Part shown: positions 19,712 through 29,234 of the stretch, in pieces | How positions within the stretch are numbered: position 1 is the first letter of the stretch | How the letters are laid out: each line of letters begins with the position of its first letter | Origin: Janibacter indicus | GTDB lineage: Bacteria > Actinomycetota > Actinomycetes > Actinomycetales > Dermatophilaceae | Direction of reading: 5' to 3' | Assembly (NCBI RefSeq): GCF_900176385.1 | Contig: NZ_FWXN01000012.1 | Coordinates: 1-64,000, forward strand | DNA length: 64,000 bases | Position numbers and translations under genes: made by a program | The notes under the pieces: generated by a model | Told to the model about the DNA's origin: nothing | Databases searched by the model: none | Seen by the model: only the letters and a program-made list of their open reading frames with translations

Positions 19712-21345
19712 CCCTTCGCCTTGCGTCGGGCCGTCGACTTCTTGCGCCGCTGGCTGGGACGGGTCGGCTCCTCGCCCGCTTCGGCCGCGGCCGCCGCGAG
19801 CTCGCGACCGTGGTCGGCGAGGGCCTCGACGAGGCTGTCGCCGGTCGCCTCGGGGGCCAGGACGTCGACCCGCAGGCCGGCCTCCTCGGCGGTCTTGGCG
19901 GTGGCCGGACCGATGCACGCGATGATCGTCGACGGGTGCGGCTTGCCGGCGATGCCGACGAGGTTGCGCACGGTCGAGGACGAGGTGAAGACGACGGCGT
20001 CGAAGGCGCCCTGCTTGATGGCATCGCGCACCGGCGCCGGCGGCGGGGTTGCGCGCACCGTGCGGTAGGCGGTGACGTCGTCGACCTGCCACCCCATGTC
20101 CTGCAGGCCCGCGACGAGGGTGTCGGTCGCGATGTCGGCCCGCGGGAGGAAGACGCGGTCGATCGGGTCGAGGACCTCGTCGTAGGGCGGCCACTCCTCG
20201 AGCAGTCCGCGGGCGGACATCTCGCCGGACGGCACGAGGTCGGGCTCGAGGCCCCAGTCGCGCAGGGCGTCGGCGGTGACCCCACCGACGGCGGCGATCT
20301 TCAGCCCGGAGAAGGCGCGGGCGTCGAGCCCGAACTCCTCGAACTTCTCGCGGATCGCCTTGACGGCGTTGACCGAGGTGAAGCCGATCCACTGGTAGCG
20401 ACCGGTGACGAGCCCCCGGACGGCACGCTCGACCGCCTGCGGGGTCCGCGGCGGCTCGACGCTGATCGTCGGGACGACCTCGCTCGTCGCGCCGTGGCCG
20501 AGCAGCTGCTTGGTCATCGGCCCGGCCTGGTCCTTGGTGCGCGGGATGAGCACGCGCCAGCCGTAGAGCGGCTTGGTCTCGAACCACGACAGGGCGTCGC
20601 GCATGCCGACGGTCGACCCGATCACCGCGAGGAGCGGCTCGTCGAGGTCGGCGAGCGCCTCGGCTGCGGCGTCGAGGGTCGTCTGCCGGGTGGCCTGCTG
20701 GGTGGTCGTCCCGCCCCGGGTCAGGGCGACCGGGGTGTCGGCCGCCCGACCGGCCGCGATGAGCTCGCCGAAGGCCGGCGCGATGTGCTCGGGCAGGCCG
20801 AGCAGCACGAGCGTGACGTCGTCGGCGACCGAGTGCGACAGGTCGGCCCGCTTGGAGCCGCTGAGGCTGATGACGTGCAGCGCCCCGGTGCCACGTGCGG
20901 TGAGGGGCACCCCCGCGTAGGTCGGCACGGCGCTCACCGACGAGACCCCGGGGACGATGTCGAAGTCGATGTCGGCCTTGACCAGCGCCTGCGCCTCCTC
21001 GGCCAGGCCGTTGAAGGTCGCGGGGTCGCCGTCCATGAGTCGCACGACGAGCCCGCCCTTGTGCGCCTTGGCGGTCTTGACGACGAGCTTGGCCCGGGAC
21101 GCGTGCGTCAGCTGCTGCCCGTGCTCGCCGTGACTGGCGTCGACGACGTCGACGTCGTCGCCGGTCATCGAGGCGACGATGGCCTCGTTGGTCAGCTGGT
21201 CGGTGATCACCGCGTCCGCGCGCCTCAGCAGGTCGACGGCGGCGACGGTCATCAGTGACGCGTCACCCGGTCCGGCGCCGACGAAGGCGACGCGGGCCGG
21301 CCGGCGAGCGGCGGTGGTGGCGGTGGCAGTGCGCTGGGGGGTCAC
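19708..21345 (-). CDS. fused uroporphyrinogen-III C-methyltransferase / uroporphyrinogen-III synthase
   Basis: 545 residues in two enzymes. Residues ~15-250 are a CobA-type SAM methyltransferase ([54 protein letters not shown]); ~265-510 are HemD ([46 protein letters not shown]), followed by a basic tail [13 protein letters not shown]. It closes the tetrapyrrole ring and also starts the branch to sirohaem/cobalamin. Such CobA-HemD fusions are usual in actinobacteria. GTGA overlap with hemC. The basic Lys/Arg tail is unusual for a cytosolic enzyme but short. Confidence 0.95.
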   Translation of the reverse strand: MTPQRTATATTAARRPARVAFVGAGPGDASLMTVAAVDLLRRADAVITDQLTNEAIVASMTGDDVDVVDASHGEHGQQLTHASRAKLVVKTAKAHKGGLVVRLMDGDPATFNGLAEEAQALVKADIDFDIVPGVSSVSAVPTYAGVPLTARGTGALHVISLSGSKRADLSHSVADDVTLVLLGLPEHIAPAFGELIAAGRAADTPVALTRGGTTTQQATRQTTLDAAAEALADLDEPLLAVIGSTVGMRDALSWFETKPLYGWRVLIPRTKDQAGPMTKQLLGHGATSEVVPTISVEPPRTPQAVERAVRGLVTGRYQWIGFTSVNAVKAIREKFEEFGLDARAFSGLKIAAVGGVTADALRDWGLEPDLVPSGEMSARGLLEEWPPYDEVLDPIDRVFLPRADIATDTLVAGLQDMGWQVDDVTAYRTVRATPPPAPVRDAIKQGAFDAVVFTSSSTVRNLVGIAGKPHPSTIIACIGPATAKTAEEAGLRVDVLAPEATGDSLVEALADHGRELAAAAAEAGEEPTRPSQRRKKSTARRKAKG

Positions 21346-22301
21346 TGGGCATGCTCCGAAGCGGTCGGGGGGTGGGTGGCGGTCAGGTCGGCGATGGCGG
21401 GGGCGCCGTCGTCGACGAGGGTGCGGGCGAGCCGGCGGCCGAGCTCCTCGGCCTGCTCGAGGGGGCCGGTGGCGGACCGACGCAGGTCGCTGGAGCCATC
21501 GGTCGCGGCGACGACGGCCCGCAGCGACAGCACTGGACCGTCGACGTCGTCGACGACCTCGGCGAGCGCGCCGACGGGTGCGGCGCAGCCGGCCTCGAGC
21601 TCGGCGAGGATCGCGCGCTCGGCGGTGACGGCGGCCCGCGTGTCGGCGTCGTCAAGGGGACGCAGGGCGGCGAGCACCCGATCGTCGTCCTCGCGGCACT
21701 CGACGGCGAGGGCGCCCTGGCCGGGCGCCGGCAGCATCTGGATCGGGTCGAGGACCTCGGTGACGCGGTCGCGCAGGTCGAGCCGGGTCAGGCCCGCGTG
21801 GGCGAGCACGATCGCGTCGAGCTGGTCCTCACCGGGGCCGACCATGTCGAGCCGGGTGCCGAGGTTGCCGCGGATGTCGCGGAAGCGCAGACCGAGGCCG
21901 AGCGCGGCCAGCTGGGCCCGACGTCGCGGCGACCCGGTGCCGACGACGGCGCCCTCGCCGAGCTCGCCGAGGGTGAGCCCGTCACGGGCGCACAGCGCGT
22001 CGCGCGGGTCGACCCGCGGCGGGATGGCGACGACGACGAGCCCCGGCTCCGTTGCGGTCGGCAGGTCCTTGAGCGAGTGCACGGCCACGTCGATCTCACC
22101 GTCGTGCAGCGCCTGGCGCAGCGCGCTGGCGAAGACCCCGGTGCCACCCATGCTGGCGAGCGAGGCGCGGTTGGTGTCGCCCTCGGTGACGATCTCGACG
22201 AGCTCGACGTCGTGGCCGGCGGCCCGCAGGGCGTCGGCGACGTGGCCGGACTGGGTCGTGGCCAGGGCCGAGCGACGGGTCCCCAGACGAAGGGAGGTCA
22301 C
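21342..22301 (-). CDS. hemC: porphobilinogen deaminase (hydroxymethylbilane synthase)
   Basis: 319 residues. [22 protein letters not shown] at the start, substrate-binding SLKDLPT, and [12 protein letters not shown], whose Cys holds the dipyrromethane cofactor. Polymerises four porphobilinogens. GTG start overlapping the hemA stop. Confidence 0.97.
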   Translation of the reverse strand: MTSLRLGTRRSALATTQSGHVADALRAAGHDVELVEIVTEGDTNRASLASMGGTGVFASALRQALHDGEIDVAVHSLKDLPTATEPGLVVVAIPPRVDPRDALCARDGLTLGELGEGAVVGTGSPRRRAQLAALGLGLRFRDIRGNLGTRLDMVGPGEDQLDAIVLAHAGLTRLDLRDRVTEVLDPIQMLPAPGQGALAVECREDDDRVLAALRPLDDADTRAAVTAERAILAELEAGCAAPVGALAEVVDDVDGPVLSLRAVVAATDGSSDLRRSATGPLEQAEELGRRLARTLVDDGAPAIADLTATHPPTASEHAQ

Positions 22302-23572
22302 AGGACACCTCCGTCGGCGTGCAGGTCGAAGAGCTGACGCAGGGCGTCCTCGTACTCGCCGAGCCGACCGTCGACGGCCAGCTCCTTGGCGCGCACGGTC
22401 GGCTGGTGCAGCAGCTTGTCGACGATCCGGTGGACGGCCCGCTCGACCTCGGCCCGGTGCTCGGCACTCATGTCGGGGGTGCGCTGGTCGAGGCGGCCGA
22501 GCTCACGCTCGACGACCTGCTGGGCGGCCGCGCGCAGTGCCCGGACCGTCGGCGCGGCCTGAGTCGCCGCGCGCGCACCGAGGTGCCGGGTGACGGCGTC
22601 ACCGACGAGCGAGCGCGCCTGCTCGACCTCGGGGACGGTGCCGCTGGAGCCGAGGAGCTCGCCGAGCTCGGCCAGGCCCAGACGCACGACGCCCGTGAGG
22701 TCGGCGACCTCGTGGCCGATGTCGTGCGGGAGGGCGAGGTCGACGAAGGCCTGCCGCCGACCGCCGCGCGCCACCTGGGCGTCGGCGACGTCGGCCAGCG
22801 TGATCGCCAGACCGGTCGAGCCGGTGCAGGAGATGACCACATCGGCGTCGGCGAGGGCCTCGGCGAGCTCGTCGAGGGGACGGGCGGTGCCCTCGAGCCG
22901 CTCGGCGAGCGCGACCCCCCGCTCGTGGGTGCGGTTGACGACGGTGAGCCGCTCGGCACCGCGGCGCACGCTGCTCGTCGCGGCCAGGGCGCTCATGGCG
23001 CCGGCACCCACGACGAGGACGTGGGCGTCGGCGAGCGGGCCGACGTGCTGCTCCGCGGCGTCGAGGCCGGCACCGACGAGCGAGCGCGAGACCTCGTCGA
23101 TGCCCGTGTCGGAGTGCACCTGCTTGCCGGTGCGCAGGGCCTGCTGGACCAGGGAGTTGAGGCTGGAGCCGACGTGCCCGTCCGCCTGGCCGCGAGCCAG
23201 TGCGTCACGCAGCTGCCCGAGGATCTGCGACTCTCCGACGGCCATCGAGTCCAGGCCCGCCGCGACGTTGAAGACGTGGGCGACGGCGGCGTCGCCGTAG
23301 TGGAGGTCGAGGTGGGTCTTGAGGTCGTCGTGGGTGATGCCGGTCGACGAGGTGAATGCCTCGGTGAGGTCGGCGACCGCGCCGTGGAAGCCGCTGACCT
23401 CGGCGTAGATCTCGGTGCGGTTGCAGGTCGCGACGACGACGTGCTCGCTGATGTCGGGGCTGTCCGAGGCCGCCGCGAGGATCTGGGCGAGGCTGGCCTC
23501 GTCGAGCGCCGCCCGCTCCAGCACGGAGATGGGGGCACGTCGGTGGTTGAGGCCGAAGGCGAGCAGACTCAT
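22298..23572 (-). CDS. hemA: glutamyl-tRNA reductase
   Basis: 424 residues, first committed step of C5-type haem synthesis, reducing Glu-tRNA to glutamate-1-semialdehyde. Catalytic Cys in [34 protein letters not shown] domain [14 protein letters not shown], and a C-terminal dimerisation helix. The ATG overlaps the rex stop as ATGA. This enzyme is the usual control point of the pathway, so its coupling to Rex is meaningful. Confidence 0.97.
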   Translation of the reverse strand: MSLLAFGLNHRRAPISVLERAALDEASLAQILAAASDSPDISEHVVVATCNRTEIYAEVSGFHGAVADLTEAFTSSTGITHDDLKTHLDLHYGDAAVAHVFNVAAGLDSMAVGESQILGQLRDALARGQADGHVGSSLNSLVQQALRTGKQVHSDTGIDEVSRSLVGAGLDAAEQHVGPLADAHVLVVGAGAMSALAATSSVRRGAERLTVVNRTHERGVALAERLEGTARPLDELAEALADADVVISCTGSTGLAITLADVADAQVARGGRRQAFVDLALPHDIGHEVADLTGVVRLGLAELGELLGSSGTVPEVEQARSLVGDAVTRHLGARAATQAAPTVRALRAAAQQVVERELGRLDQRTPDMSAEHRAEVERAVHRIVDKLLHQPTVRAKELAVDGRLGEYEDALRQLFDLHADGGVL

Positions 23573-24252
23573 CGGCCCGCCGCCTCGTCGAGGAGCTCGT
23601 CCGAGCCGCCCACGCGCTGTTGCTCGTGGAAGGCGAGGATCTGCAGCTCGGTGGACAGGTCGACCTTGCGCATGTGCACCCCTTCGGGAACCTGGATGGC
23701 CGTCGCGGCGAAGTTGAGGATGGAGCTGACACCGGCCGCGACGAGCAGGTCGGCGACCGCCTGGGCGGACGCCGCCGGGGTCGCGATGACCCCGATGCAC
23801 GCCTCTCCGGGGACGACGAGGGAGGTCAGCGCCCCCATGGGCTGGATCGCCAGCTCGTCGACGCTGTCGCCGACGATGGCCTCGTCGCGGTCGAGGAGCG
23901 CGACGACCTTGAAGCCCTTGGTCGCGAAGCCCCCGTAGGAGGCCAGGGCCCGACCGAGGTTGCCCATGCCGACGATGATCACGGGCCAGTCGTGGGTCAG
24001 CCCCAAGGCCCGGGAGATCTGGTAGGTCAGGTGCGCGACGTCGTAGCCGACTCCGCGGACACCGTAGGAACCGAGGTGGCTGAGGTCCTTGCGCAGCTTG
24101 GCGGAGCTGACGCCGGCACTGTGGGCGAGCTCCTCGGAGGAGACGGATTGCACGTCCTGCGCGGTCAGCTGGCCCAGGGCCCGGAGGTATCCGGGAAGTC
24201 GCGCGACCGTCGCATCGGGGATCTCCCGCTTGGCGGCCTGATCGACTGACAC
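23569..24252 (-). CDS. rex: redox-sensing transcriptional repressor Rex
   Basis: 227 residues. N-terminal winged helix (RLPGYLRALGQL and KLRKDLSHLGSYGVRGVGYDV), Rossmann NADH-binding domain with VIIVGMGNLGRALASYGGF, and the C-terminal swapped helix. Rex leaves DNA when NADH rises relative to NAD+. First gene of the haem chain, as reported for Streptomyces. GTG start with GAGGAG 12 bases upstream; the leader is about 55 bases. Its own operator lies on its promoter (24326-24343), so it represses itself and the haem genes. Confidence 0.95.
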   Translation of the reverse strand: MSVDQAAKREIPDATVARLPGYLRALGQLTAQDVQSVSSEELAHSAGVSSAKLRKDLSHLGSYGVRGVGYDVAHLTYQISRALGLTHDWPVIIVGMGNLGRALASYGGFATKGFKVVALLDRDEAIVGDSVDELAIQPMGALTSLVVPGEACIGVIATPAASAQAVADLLVAAGVSSILNFAATAIQVPEGVHMRKVDLSTELQILAFHEQQRVGGSDELLDEAAGR

Positions 24253-24314
24253 GGCTGGGCTGCGCTCCTCTCGCGGTCGTGGGGCCGAGCGGCGCCGAAC
24301 GACCGAACGACTCG

Positions 24315-24343
24315 AGATTACGCTCTTGTGAACAAATGCACAA
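24315..24343 (-). promoter_or_regulatory. rex-hem promoter
   Basis: On the minus strand: TTGTGC (24338-24343) as -35, a 17-base spacer and TAATCT (24315-24320) as -10. The -35 lies inside the Rex operator, so repression by steric block is expected. Confidence 0.6.
24326..24343. promoter_or_regulatory. Rex operator (ROP)
   Basis: TTGTG (24326-24330) and CACAA (24339-24343) in perfect symmetry around eight AT-rich bases, 18 bases in all. This matches the Rex consensus TTGTGAANNNNTTCACAA except for the inner right positions. It stands 74 bases before rex, in a stretch far more AT-rich than its surroundings. Confidence 0.85.
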
Positions 24344-24386
24344 AGTCGCCACATACCGTGGACACCGGCCACCCCGGCCCGCACCC

Positions 24387-24635
24387 TCACGCCCGCAACG
24401 CCGCGCGCAACCGCCCTTCGTCCACCCGCCAGTAGTCGTGCTGGCGCCCGTCGACGAAGGTGACCGGCACCTCCTCGGTGTAGCGCGCCAGCTCGGGGTC
24501 GGCATCGATGTCGACCTCGGCGAAGCTGTCGCCGGTCTCGGCGACGACCCGCGCGATGATCGCGCGCGCCTCGTCGCACAGGTGACAGCCTTGGCGTCCG
24601 ACCATCACCACCCGGGCATCGGGAAGGGCGACCAC
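24387..24635 (-). CDS. glutaredoxin-like thiol-disulfide protein
   Basis: 82 residues with a thioredoxin fold: VVMVGRQGCHLCDEARAII gives a CxxC redox site (C-H-L-C), and EVPVTFVDGRQ has the cis-Pro. Belongs to the actinobacterial glutaredoxin family protein found next to the Rv0502-like acyltransferase. Start GTG 24635 is preceded by AGGAGG with four bases between; the frame is open upstream but is antisense-like there. Ends 43 bases before the Rex operator, so its mRNA probably stops there or runs toward rex. Confidence 0.85.
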   Translation of the reverse strand: MVALPDARVVMVGRQGCHLCDEARAIIARVVAETGDSFAEVDIDADPELARYTEEVPVTFVDGRQHDYWRVDEGRLRAALRA

Positions 24636-24643
24636 AGCGCCTC

Positions 24644-26146
24644 CTAGAAGAAGACGGAGCGGCGCGTGACGAGCACGGAGTACAGCGTCTGCTGGATCGT
24701 CTCGCGCACCTGGTCGGTCAGCTCGAAGACGAGCATCGGGTCCTCGGCCGCCGCCGGACCCAGCGACGCGGTGTCGACCGGCTCGCCGAACTCGATGATC
24801 CACTTGCTCGGCAGCGGGATGAGCCCGAGCGGGCCGAGCAGAGGGAAGAAGGGCGTGATCGGCGCATAGGGAGCCCCGAGCAGCCGGGCCACGGTCTTCA
24901 TGTTGCCGATCATCGGGTAGACCTCCTCGGCGCCGACGACCGAGCACGGGATGATCGGCACCTCGGAGCGGATCGCCGCCGACACGAAGCCGCCACGGCC
25001 GAAGCGCTGCAGCTTGTAACGCTCACGGAAGGGCTTGCCGACGCCCTTGAACCCCTCGGGCCAGACCCCGACGAGCTCGCCGCCGCGCAGCAGCCGCTCG
25101 GCATCGGCGTTGGAGGCCAGGGTCGCGCCGGTCTTGCGTGCGACGTCACCGACCACCGGGAGCTGGAAGACGAGGTCGGCGCCGAGCATGCGCAGGAAGC
25201 GCTGCTGCGGGTGGGCGTCGTGGATCGCCAGCTGGGTGATGACCGAGTCGATGGCCACCGTGCCCGAGTGGTTGGACACCAGGAGCGCGCCGCTGTCGGC
25301 CGGGATGTTTTCGATGCCCCGCACCTCGACGCGGAACCACTTGTCCTTGAGCAGCCGCAGCACGGGGAAGACGGTGTGCGTGGTGAAGTCGCGGTCGAAG
25401 CCGAAGTCGTCGACGGCGTAGTCGCCCTTGACCCGACGCTGGAGGAACTGGAGGGTCTCGGCGAAGCGCCGCTCCCAGTCCTCGCCCGCGGCCGCGCCGG
25501 CCGCCTGGCCCAGGGTGCGCGAGGTCAGCTGCCCGGCCGACAGCAGCACGGAGAGCAGCTCGGCCAGACCCGGCACGAGCGCCTGGCCGCTGTCGGGGGT
25601 CCCCGGCGTCGCGACCGGCTGGGCCGGAGCCACCGCCGGCGAGACCGGCCGACGTGATGCCGCGGCGGTGCTGCGTGCTGCCGGACGCGAGGCGGTCGAG
25701 GTGCTGCGCCGGGCCGGCGGTCGGCGGCGGGCGGTCGGGGTCGCCGCGGGGGGCGCTCCGTCGGGTCCGGGGACGACGGTGAGGCGCGGCTGGCGCGGGG
25801 CCGACGGCTTCTTGGGCTTGGCCGGGCGGGAGGACGTCGACGAGGTGCGCGATCCGCCCTTCGAGCTCGTGGTCGTGGGGACCTCGGCCGACGGACCGGT
25901 GAGCAGCGGGGTCGTGCGGCGGCGGGCCCGCTCTCCCCCGGCACGGTCGGCGGCCGCGGCGACCGAGCTGACCTTGGCGGGCGTCCGCGCGGCGGCCTTC
26001 TGGTTCGCCTTCTTCGGCGTCGCCTTCTTCGGCGTCGCCTTCTTGGCGGTCGACTTCTTCGCGGTCGACTTCCGCGTCGCCGGCTTCGCGGCGGTCTTCT
26101 TCGCGGCGGTCTTCTTCGCGCCGGAGGCGCGGGTGCTGTCGGCCAT
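24644..26146 (-). CDS. PlsC-like glycerolipid acyltransferase with a histone-like N-terminal tail
   Basis: 500 residues. Residues ~10-60 are repeated Lys/Ala (AAKKTAAKPATRKSTAKKSTAK), ~75-190 are Ser/Pro/Arg low-complexity, and ~225-490 are the acyltransferase: LLVSNHSGTVAID (active-site His region), GVWPEGFKGVGKPF (substrate Pro-Glu-Gly motif) and a C-terminal WIIEFGEPVD. The catalytic half is like mycobacterial Rv0502, in the same neighbourhood (epimerase, Cox24-like protein, HTH). Such enzymes acylate lysophospholipids or related lipids at the membrane. The long basic leader is the odd part. The ATG overlaps the epimerase stop (TGATG); a GTG one codon upstream is also possible. Confidence 0.85.
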   Translation of the reverse strand: MADSTRASGAKKTAAKKTAAKPATRKSTAKKSTAKKATPKKATPKKANQKAAARTPAKVSSVAAAADRAGGERARRRTTPLLTGPSAEVPTTTSSKGGSRTSSTSSRPAKPKKPSAPRQPRLTVVPGPDGAPPAATPTARRRPPARRSTSTASRPAARSTAAASRRPVSPAVAPAQPVATPGTPDSGQALVPGLAELLSVLLSAGQLTSRTLGQAAGAAAGEDWERRFAETLQFLQRRVKGDYAVDDFGFDRDFTTHTVFPVLRLLKDKWFRVEVRGIENIPADSGALLVSNHSGTVAIDSVITQLAIHDAHPQQRFLRMLGADLVFQLPVVGDVARKTGATLASNADAERLLRGGELVGVWPEGFKGVGKPFRERYKLQRFGRGGFVSAAIRSEVPIIPCSVVGAEEVYPMIGNMKTVARLLGAPYAPITPFFPLLGPLGLIPLPSKWIIEFGEPVDTASLGPAAAEDPMLVFELTDQVRETIQQTLYSVLVTRRSVFF

Positions 26147-27198
26147 CACTTCTCACTCTCGGGGGCGGGCGACACGGCGCGCATGGCGGCCTCGGCGGCC
26201 TGCACGGCAGACCAGCCGGGCTGGGCGAAGGGGAGGCGGTCCAGCACCCTCCCCTTCGTCGCGCGGGCGTAGTCCTCGTAGGCGGCGCGCGTCGTGTAGG
26301 CGGGCTCGAAGCCCAAGTCGGCGCGCATCCGGGTCGTGTCCAGACCACGACCGAAGGTCATGAAGTCGAGCTGGTCGGAGCCGATGTCGATCAGGCCGAA
26401 CTTCTTCGCCAGGTCGGTGAGGGCACCGGTCGTCGCGCGCGGCACGAGGACGAAGGGCCGTCCGGCGAGGTTGGCCGCCTGGCTCGCGGTGATGATGCCG
26501 TCGCCCGCGACGTTGACCGAGCCCAGACCCGGGATGCTCACCGCCCGGGCGATCGCGTCGACGCAGTCGTCCTCGTGGACGAACTGCAGCCGGGCATCGT
26601 AGCCGAGCGGGATCGGGATGACGGGCAGGCTGAAGTGGTCGGTGAAGGCGGTGCGGATGCGCGGCCCGATGACGTTGGCGAAGCGCAGCGTGGTGATCTC
26701 GATGTCGGGTCGGCGCCGCGAGAGACCGCGCACGTAGCCCTCGACCTCGACACTGTCGCGGGCCCAGCCCGAGCGCGGCATCTGCTTGGCCGACATGTCC
26801 TCGGTGAACATCGCCGGATCACGGGGGCTCGAGCCGTAGACGCCCGCGGTGGACTTGACGACGAGCTTGGTCACCGAGTCGGCGCGCTGGCAGGCAGCGA
26901 GCAACTGCATCGTGCCGATGACGTTGACTTCCTTCTGGGTCGCCCGTCCCCCGCCGGCGCGGGGGGTGGCGATGACGCCCATGTGGACGACCGTGTCGAC
27001 GTCGTTGCCCGAGATGATCCGGCTGATGAGCGGGCTGCGGATGTCGGCCCGCATGAACTCCGCACGCCCGATGCCGTGCCGCGGCGGCACCACGTCGACG
27101 CCGATGATCCGGTCGATGGACTCGTCTCGGCTCAGGCGACGCGCAAAGGCTCCGCCGAGGTGGCGGGAGACTCCTGCGACGAGGACCGTCTGGGGCAC
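26146..27198 (-). CDS. NAD-dependent epimerase/dehydratase (extended SDR)
   Basis: 350 residues. The NAD motif is TVLVAGVSRHLGGAFARRL; later VDTVVHMGVI, KSTAGVYGSSP and a conserved region LRFANVIGPRI. The usual YxxxK catalytic pair is not obvious, so it may be an atypical family member like mycobacterial Rv0501 (annotated galE2). I chose GTG 27198, with AGGAAGG seven bases upstream; GTG 27237 would add 13 residues and sits 12 bases after TAGGCT. An 11-base inverted repeat of the CGAAGGGG word lies inside (26226-26258). Confidence 0.85.
   Translation of the reverse strand: MPQTVLVAGVSRHLGGAFARRLSRDESIDRIIGVDVVPPRHGIGRAEFMRADIRSPLISRIISGNDVDTVVHMGVIATPRAGGGRATQKEVNVIGTMQLLAACQRADSVTKLVVKSTAGVYGSSPRDPAMFTEDMSAKQMPRSGWARDSVEVEGYVRGLSRRRPDIEITTLRFANVIGPRIRTAFTDHFSLPVIPIPLGYDARLQFVHEDDCVDAIARAVSIPGLGSVNVAGDGIITASQAANLAGRPFVLVPRATTGALTDLAKKFGLIDIGSDQLDFMTFGRGLDTTRMRADLGFEPAYTTRAAYEDYARATKGRVLDRLPFAQPGWSAVQAAEAAMRAVSPAPESEK
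26226..26258. repeat. inverted CGAAGGGGAGG pair inside the epimerase gene
   Basis: CGAAGGGGAGG (26226-26236) is mirrored exactly at 26248-26258 with 11 bases between. It encodes part of the last third of the epimerase (TKGRVLDRLPFAQPG region), so the hairpin is transcribed within the gene. Confidence 0.8.
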
Positions 27199-27313
27199 CG
27201 GGAGGCCTTCCTGTGGACGTCGGCCGCGGGTGGTCACGACCTGGTCTGCAGCCTAGCCACGCGCTGCCGCCCGCGGGGCCCCGCCGGGCGAGACGGCGGT
27301 CACCGTGAGCACG

Positions 27314-27356
27314 ACGAAGGGGGTCGGTCCGGATGATCCGGACCGACCCCCTTCGT
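27314..27356 (-). terminator. strong terminator after the Cox24-like gene
   Basis: Arms of 21 bases (27314-27334 and 27336-27356) are exact inverse copies around one central base, beginning with ACGAAGGGGG. It lies six bases after the mini-gene and before the epimerase start, so it separates the two transcripts. Confidence 0.85.
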
Positions 27357-27361
27357 GCGGG

Positions 27362-27460
27362 TCACTTCTTGTTGCGACGCTGGTGGCGCGTCTTGCGCAG
27401 CAGCTTGCGGTGCTTCTTCTTCGCCATGCGCTTGCGACGCTTCTTGATGACAGAACCCAT
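27362..27460 (-). CDS. AURKAIP1/COX24-type mini-protein
   Basis: 32 residues, almost all basic: MGSVIKKRRKRMAKKKHRK then LLRKTRHQRRNKK. This is the conserved 32-33 residue actinobacterial protein (Rv0500B in M. tuberculosis) with the COX24 / mitochondrial ribosomal mS38-like motif; a ribosome-associated role is likely from homology but not shown here. AGAAGGA lies seven bases before the ATG, and a TAGACT -10-like box on the same strand starts the leader about 90 bases upstream. Neighbours (HTH gene before, epimerase and acyltransferase after) match mycobacterial synteny. Confidence 0.9.
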   Translation of the reverse strand: MGSVIKKRRKRMAKKKHRKLLRKTRHQRRNKK

Positions 27461-27612
27461 GCGGATGTCCTTCTGGTGTCGTGGTCGGTGCTTGTCGGGG
27501 GCGGCTCGAGCGATGCCGATCCTGCCGAGGCAGGGCCCACCGAACTACGAGTCAGACGACAGAGTCTATCCGCTCCCACGAGCGCCTCGCGCCGGGGGCG
27601 GGTGCCGGTCGC

Positions 27613-27810
27613 TCAGGCGGTCTCGATGAAGGAGCTCTCGAGGTAGGTGTGCACGGCGTCCTCCGGGACGCGGAAGCTGCGACCGACGCGCACTGCCGGC
27701 AGGTCGCCGTTGTGGACCATGCGGTACACGGTCATCTTCGACACGCGCATGATCGAGGCAACCTCGGCCACGGTGAGGAAGCGCACCTCACCCAGTCGGT
27801 CGTTGGACAT
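27613..27810 (-). CDS. excisionase-type helix-turn-helix DNA-binding protein
   Basis: 65 residues. FLTVAEVASIMRVSKMTVYRMVHNGDLPAVRVGRSFRVPEDAV is a complete MerR/excisionase-type winged HTH, as in BldC-like proteins and mycobacterial Rv0500A. Start at ATG 27810, with GGAG 13 bases before and a closer GAGGTG. A TATGGT -10-like box lies about 75 bases upstream. Not a phage excisionase by context: the locus is conserved core synteny. Confidence 0.9.
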   Translation of the reverse strand: MSNDRLGEVRFLTVAEVASIMRVSKMTVYRMVHNGDLPAVRVGRSFRVPEDAVHTYLESSFIETA

Positions 27811-27982
27811 GATCACCTCGGTCTCCGCGGGGTCGCACCACCGGCCCGTGCCGGATGGATCGTCTACGAGCCCCGCAGACGACAACCATAGGGGCAGATG
27901 TGACGACTGTGAAGCCGCAGGGGGAGATTATCGCCCGCACGTCCACCCGACACGCCGATGCGTGGCGAGAAGTCGCGGAATT

Positions 27983-29173
27983 TCAGTCGTACCAGACGTC
28001 GAGGCCGTGGAGCGGGAAGACCGCCTCGCGGGCGGCCATGATCGCCCGGTCGACGCCGCTGTGGGGGTTGTAGCCCATCGCCCAGGGCTGCACCCAGATC
28101 GGCAGCTCCCGATCGGGCAGGTCACCCATGCGCTCCGGACCGAGCTGCCCGGAGACGAGCTCGACGTGCTCGCGCCAGGCCAAGGGGATCTCGGTGGCGG
28201 CCGGCACCGGCTTGTGCGCGGCGATCGCGGTCAGGTGGGTCCACGTCCGGGGCACGGCGCCGCAGACGTCGTAGCCACCCCCGCCGAAGGCGACCCACCG
28301 CCCGTCGGCGACCTCGTGCGCGAGACGGTGGAGGTTGACCGCGGCCTGCCGCTGGGCGTCGACGGTCAGGGCCATGTGGGCCAGGGGGTCCTCGCGGTGG
28401 GTGTCGCAGCCGTGCTGGGTGACGAGCACCTGCGGCTCGAAGGCGCGCACGACCGGGGCGGCGACCGAGGCCAGCGCACGCAGCCACGGCCCGTCGGTGA
28501 CCCCGGGCGGCAGCGCGATGTTGACGGCCGTGCCCTCGGCACCCGGCCCCCCGGTGTCAGCGGGCCAGCCGGTGCCCGGGAAGAGGGTGCGGCCGGACTC
28601 GTGGAGCGAGACGGTGAGCACGCGCGGGTCGTCGTAGAAGATCGCCTGCACGCCGTCGCCGTGGTGGACGTCGACGTCGACGTAGGCGACCCGCTCGACG
28701 CCCTGGTCGAGCAGCCACCGGATCGCGGCGGCGATGTCGTTGTAGATGCAGAAGCCGGCGGCACGATCGCGCATCGCGTGGTGCATGCCACCGGTGAAGT
28801 TGACGGCGTGCTCGGCCTCGCCGGTCCACACCCGCCGGGCGGCCTCGACCGATCCGGCGACGATGCGGGCGCTCGACTCGTGGATCCCGGCAAAGGCGGG
28901 CACGTCGTCGGTGCCGATGCCCCAGGTGCCGTCGGCGGCGGAGGGGTCGGCGGACATCGCCTTGACGGCGTCGACGTAGGCGCGGTCGTGGACCGTGGTG
29001 AGCACCTCGTCGGGCGCGATGTCCACGTCGACGAGCTCGACGTCGTCGAAGACGCCGAGCTCGCGGCAGAGTCGTGCGGTCAGGTCCAGCCGCACCGGTG
29101 CCATGGGGTGACCCGGCCCGAAGTCGTACTTCGTGAAGTCCTCGCCCCAGATGGCGCACGCCTGTGTGCTCAT
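27983..29173 (-). CDS. acuC: acetoin utilization protein AcuC / class II histone-deacetylase-like enzyme
   Basis: 396 residues. Arginase/HDAC fold with TGGMHHAMRDRAAGFCIYND, zinc ligands in YVDVDVHHGDGVQ, and the catalytic region FGGGGYDVCGAVPRTW. Removes acetyl groups from protein lysines; AcuC targets acetyl-CoA synthetase in Bacillus. No acs or pat gene is nearby. The ATG at 29173 is seven bases after TAGCGT, so probably leaderless; divergent from the TrkA-type gene. Confidence 0.9.
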   Translation of the reverse strand: MSTQACAIWGEDFTKYDFGPGHPMAPVRLDLTARLCRELGVFDDVELVDVDIAPDEVLTTVHDRAYVDAVKAMSADPSAADGTWGIGTDDVPAFAGIHESSARIVAGSVEAARRVWTGEAEHAVNFTGGMHHAMRDRAAGFCIYNDIAAAIRWLLDQGVERVAYVDVDVHHGDGVQAIFYDDPRVLTVSLHESGRTLFPGTGWPADTGGPGAEGTAVNIALPPGVTDGPWLRALASVAAPVVRAFEPQVLVTQHGCDTHREDPLAHMALTVDAQRQAAVNLHRLAHEVADGRWVAFGGGGYDVCGAVPRTWTHLTAIAAHKPVPAATEIPLAWREHVELVSGQLGPERMGDLPDRELPIWVQPWAMGYNPHSGVDRAIMAAREAVFPLHGLDVWYD

Positions 29174-29234
29174 GAGCAGGACGCTACCCCGGCTAGGGTC
29201 GGTGATCACTGACCCCCCGACGATCGGAGAGACC

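Noticed and set aside
27613-27810. Phage excisionase, hinting at a prophage
   Set aside because: The fold is excisionase-like, but the neighbours match conserved mycobacterial synteny (HTH, Cox24-like, epimerase, acyltransferase), with no integrase or phage genes.
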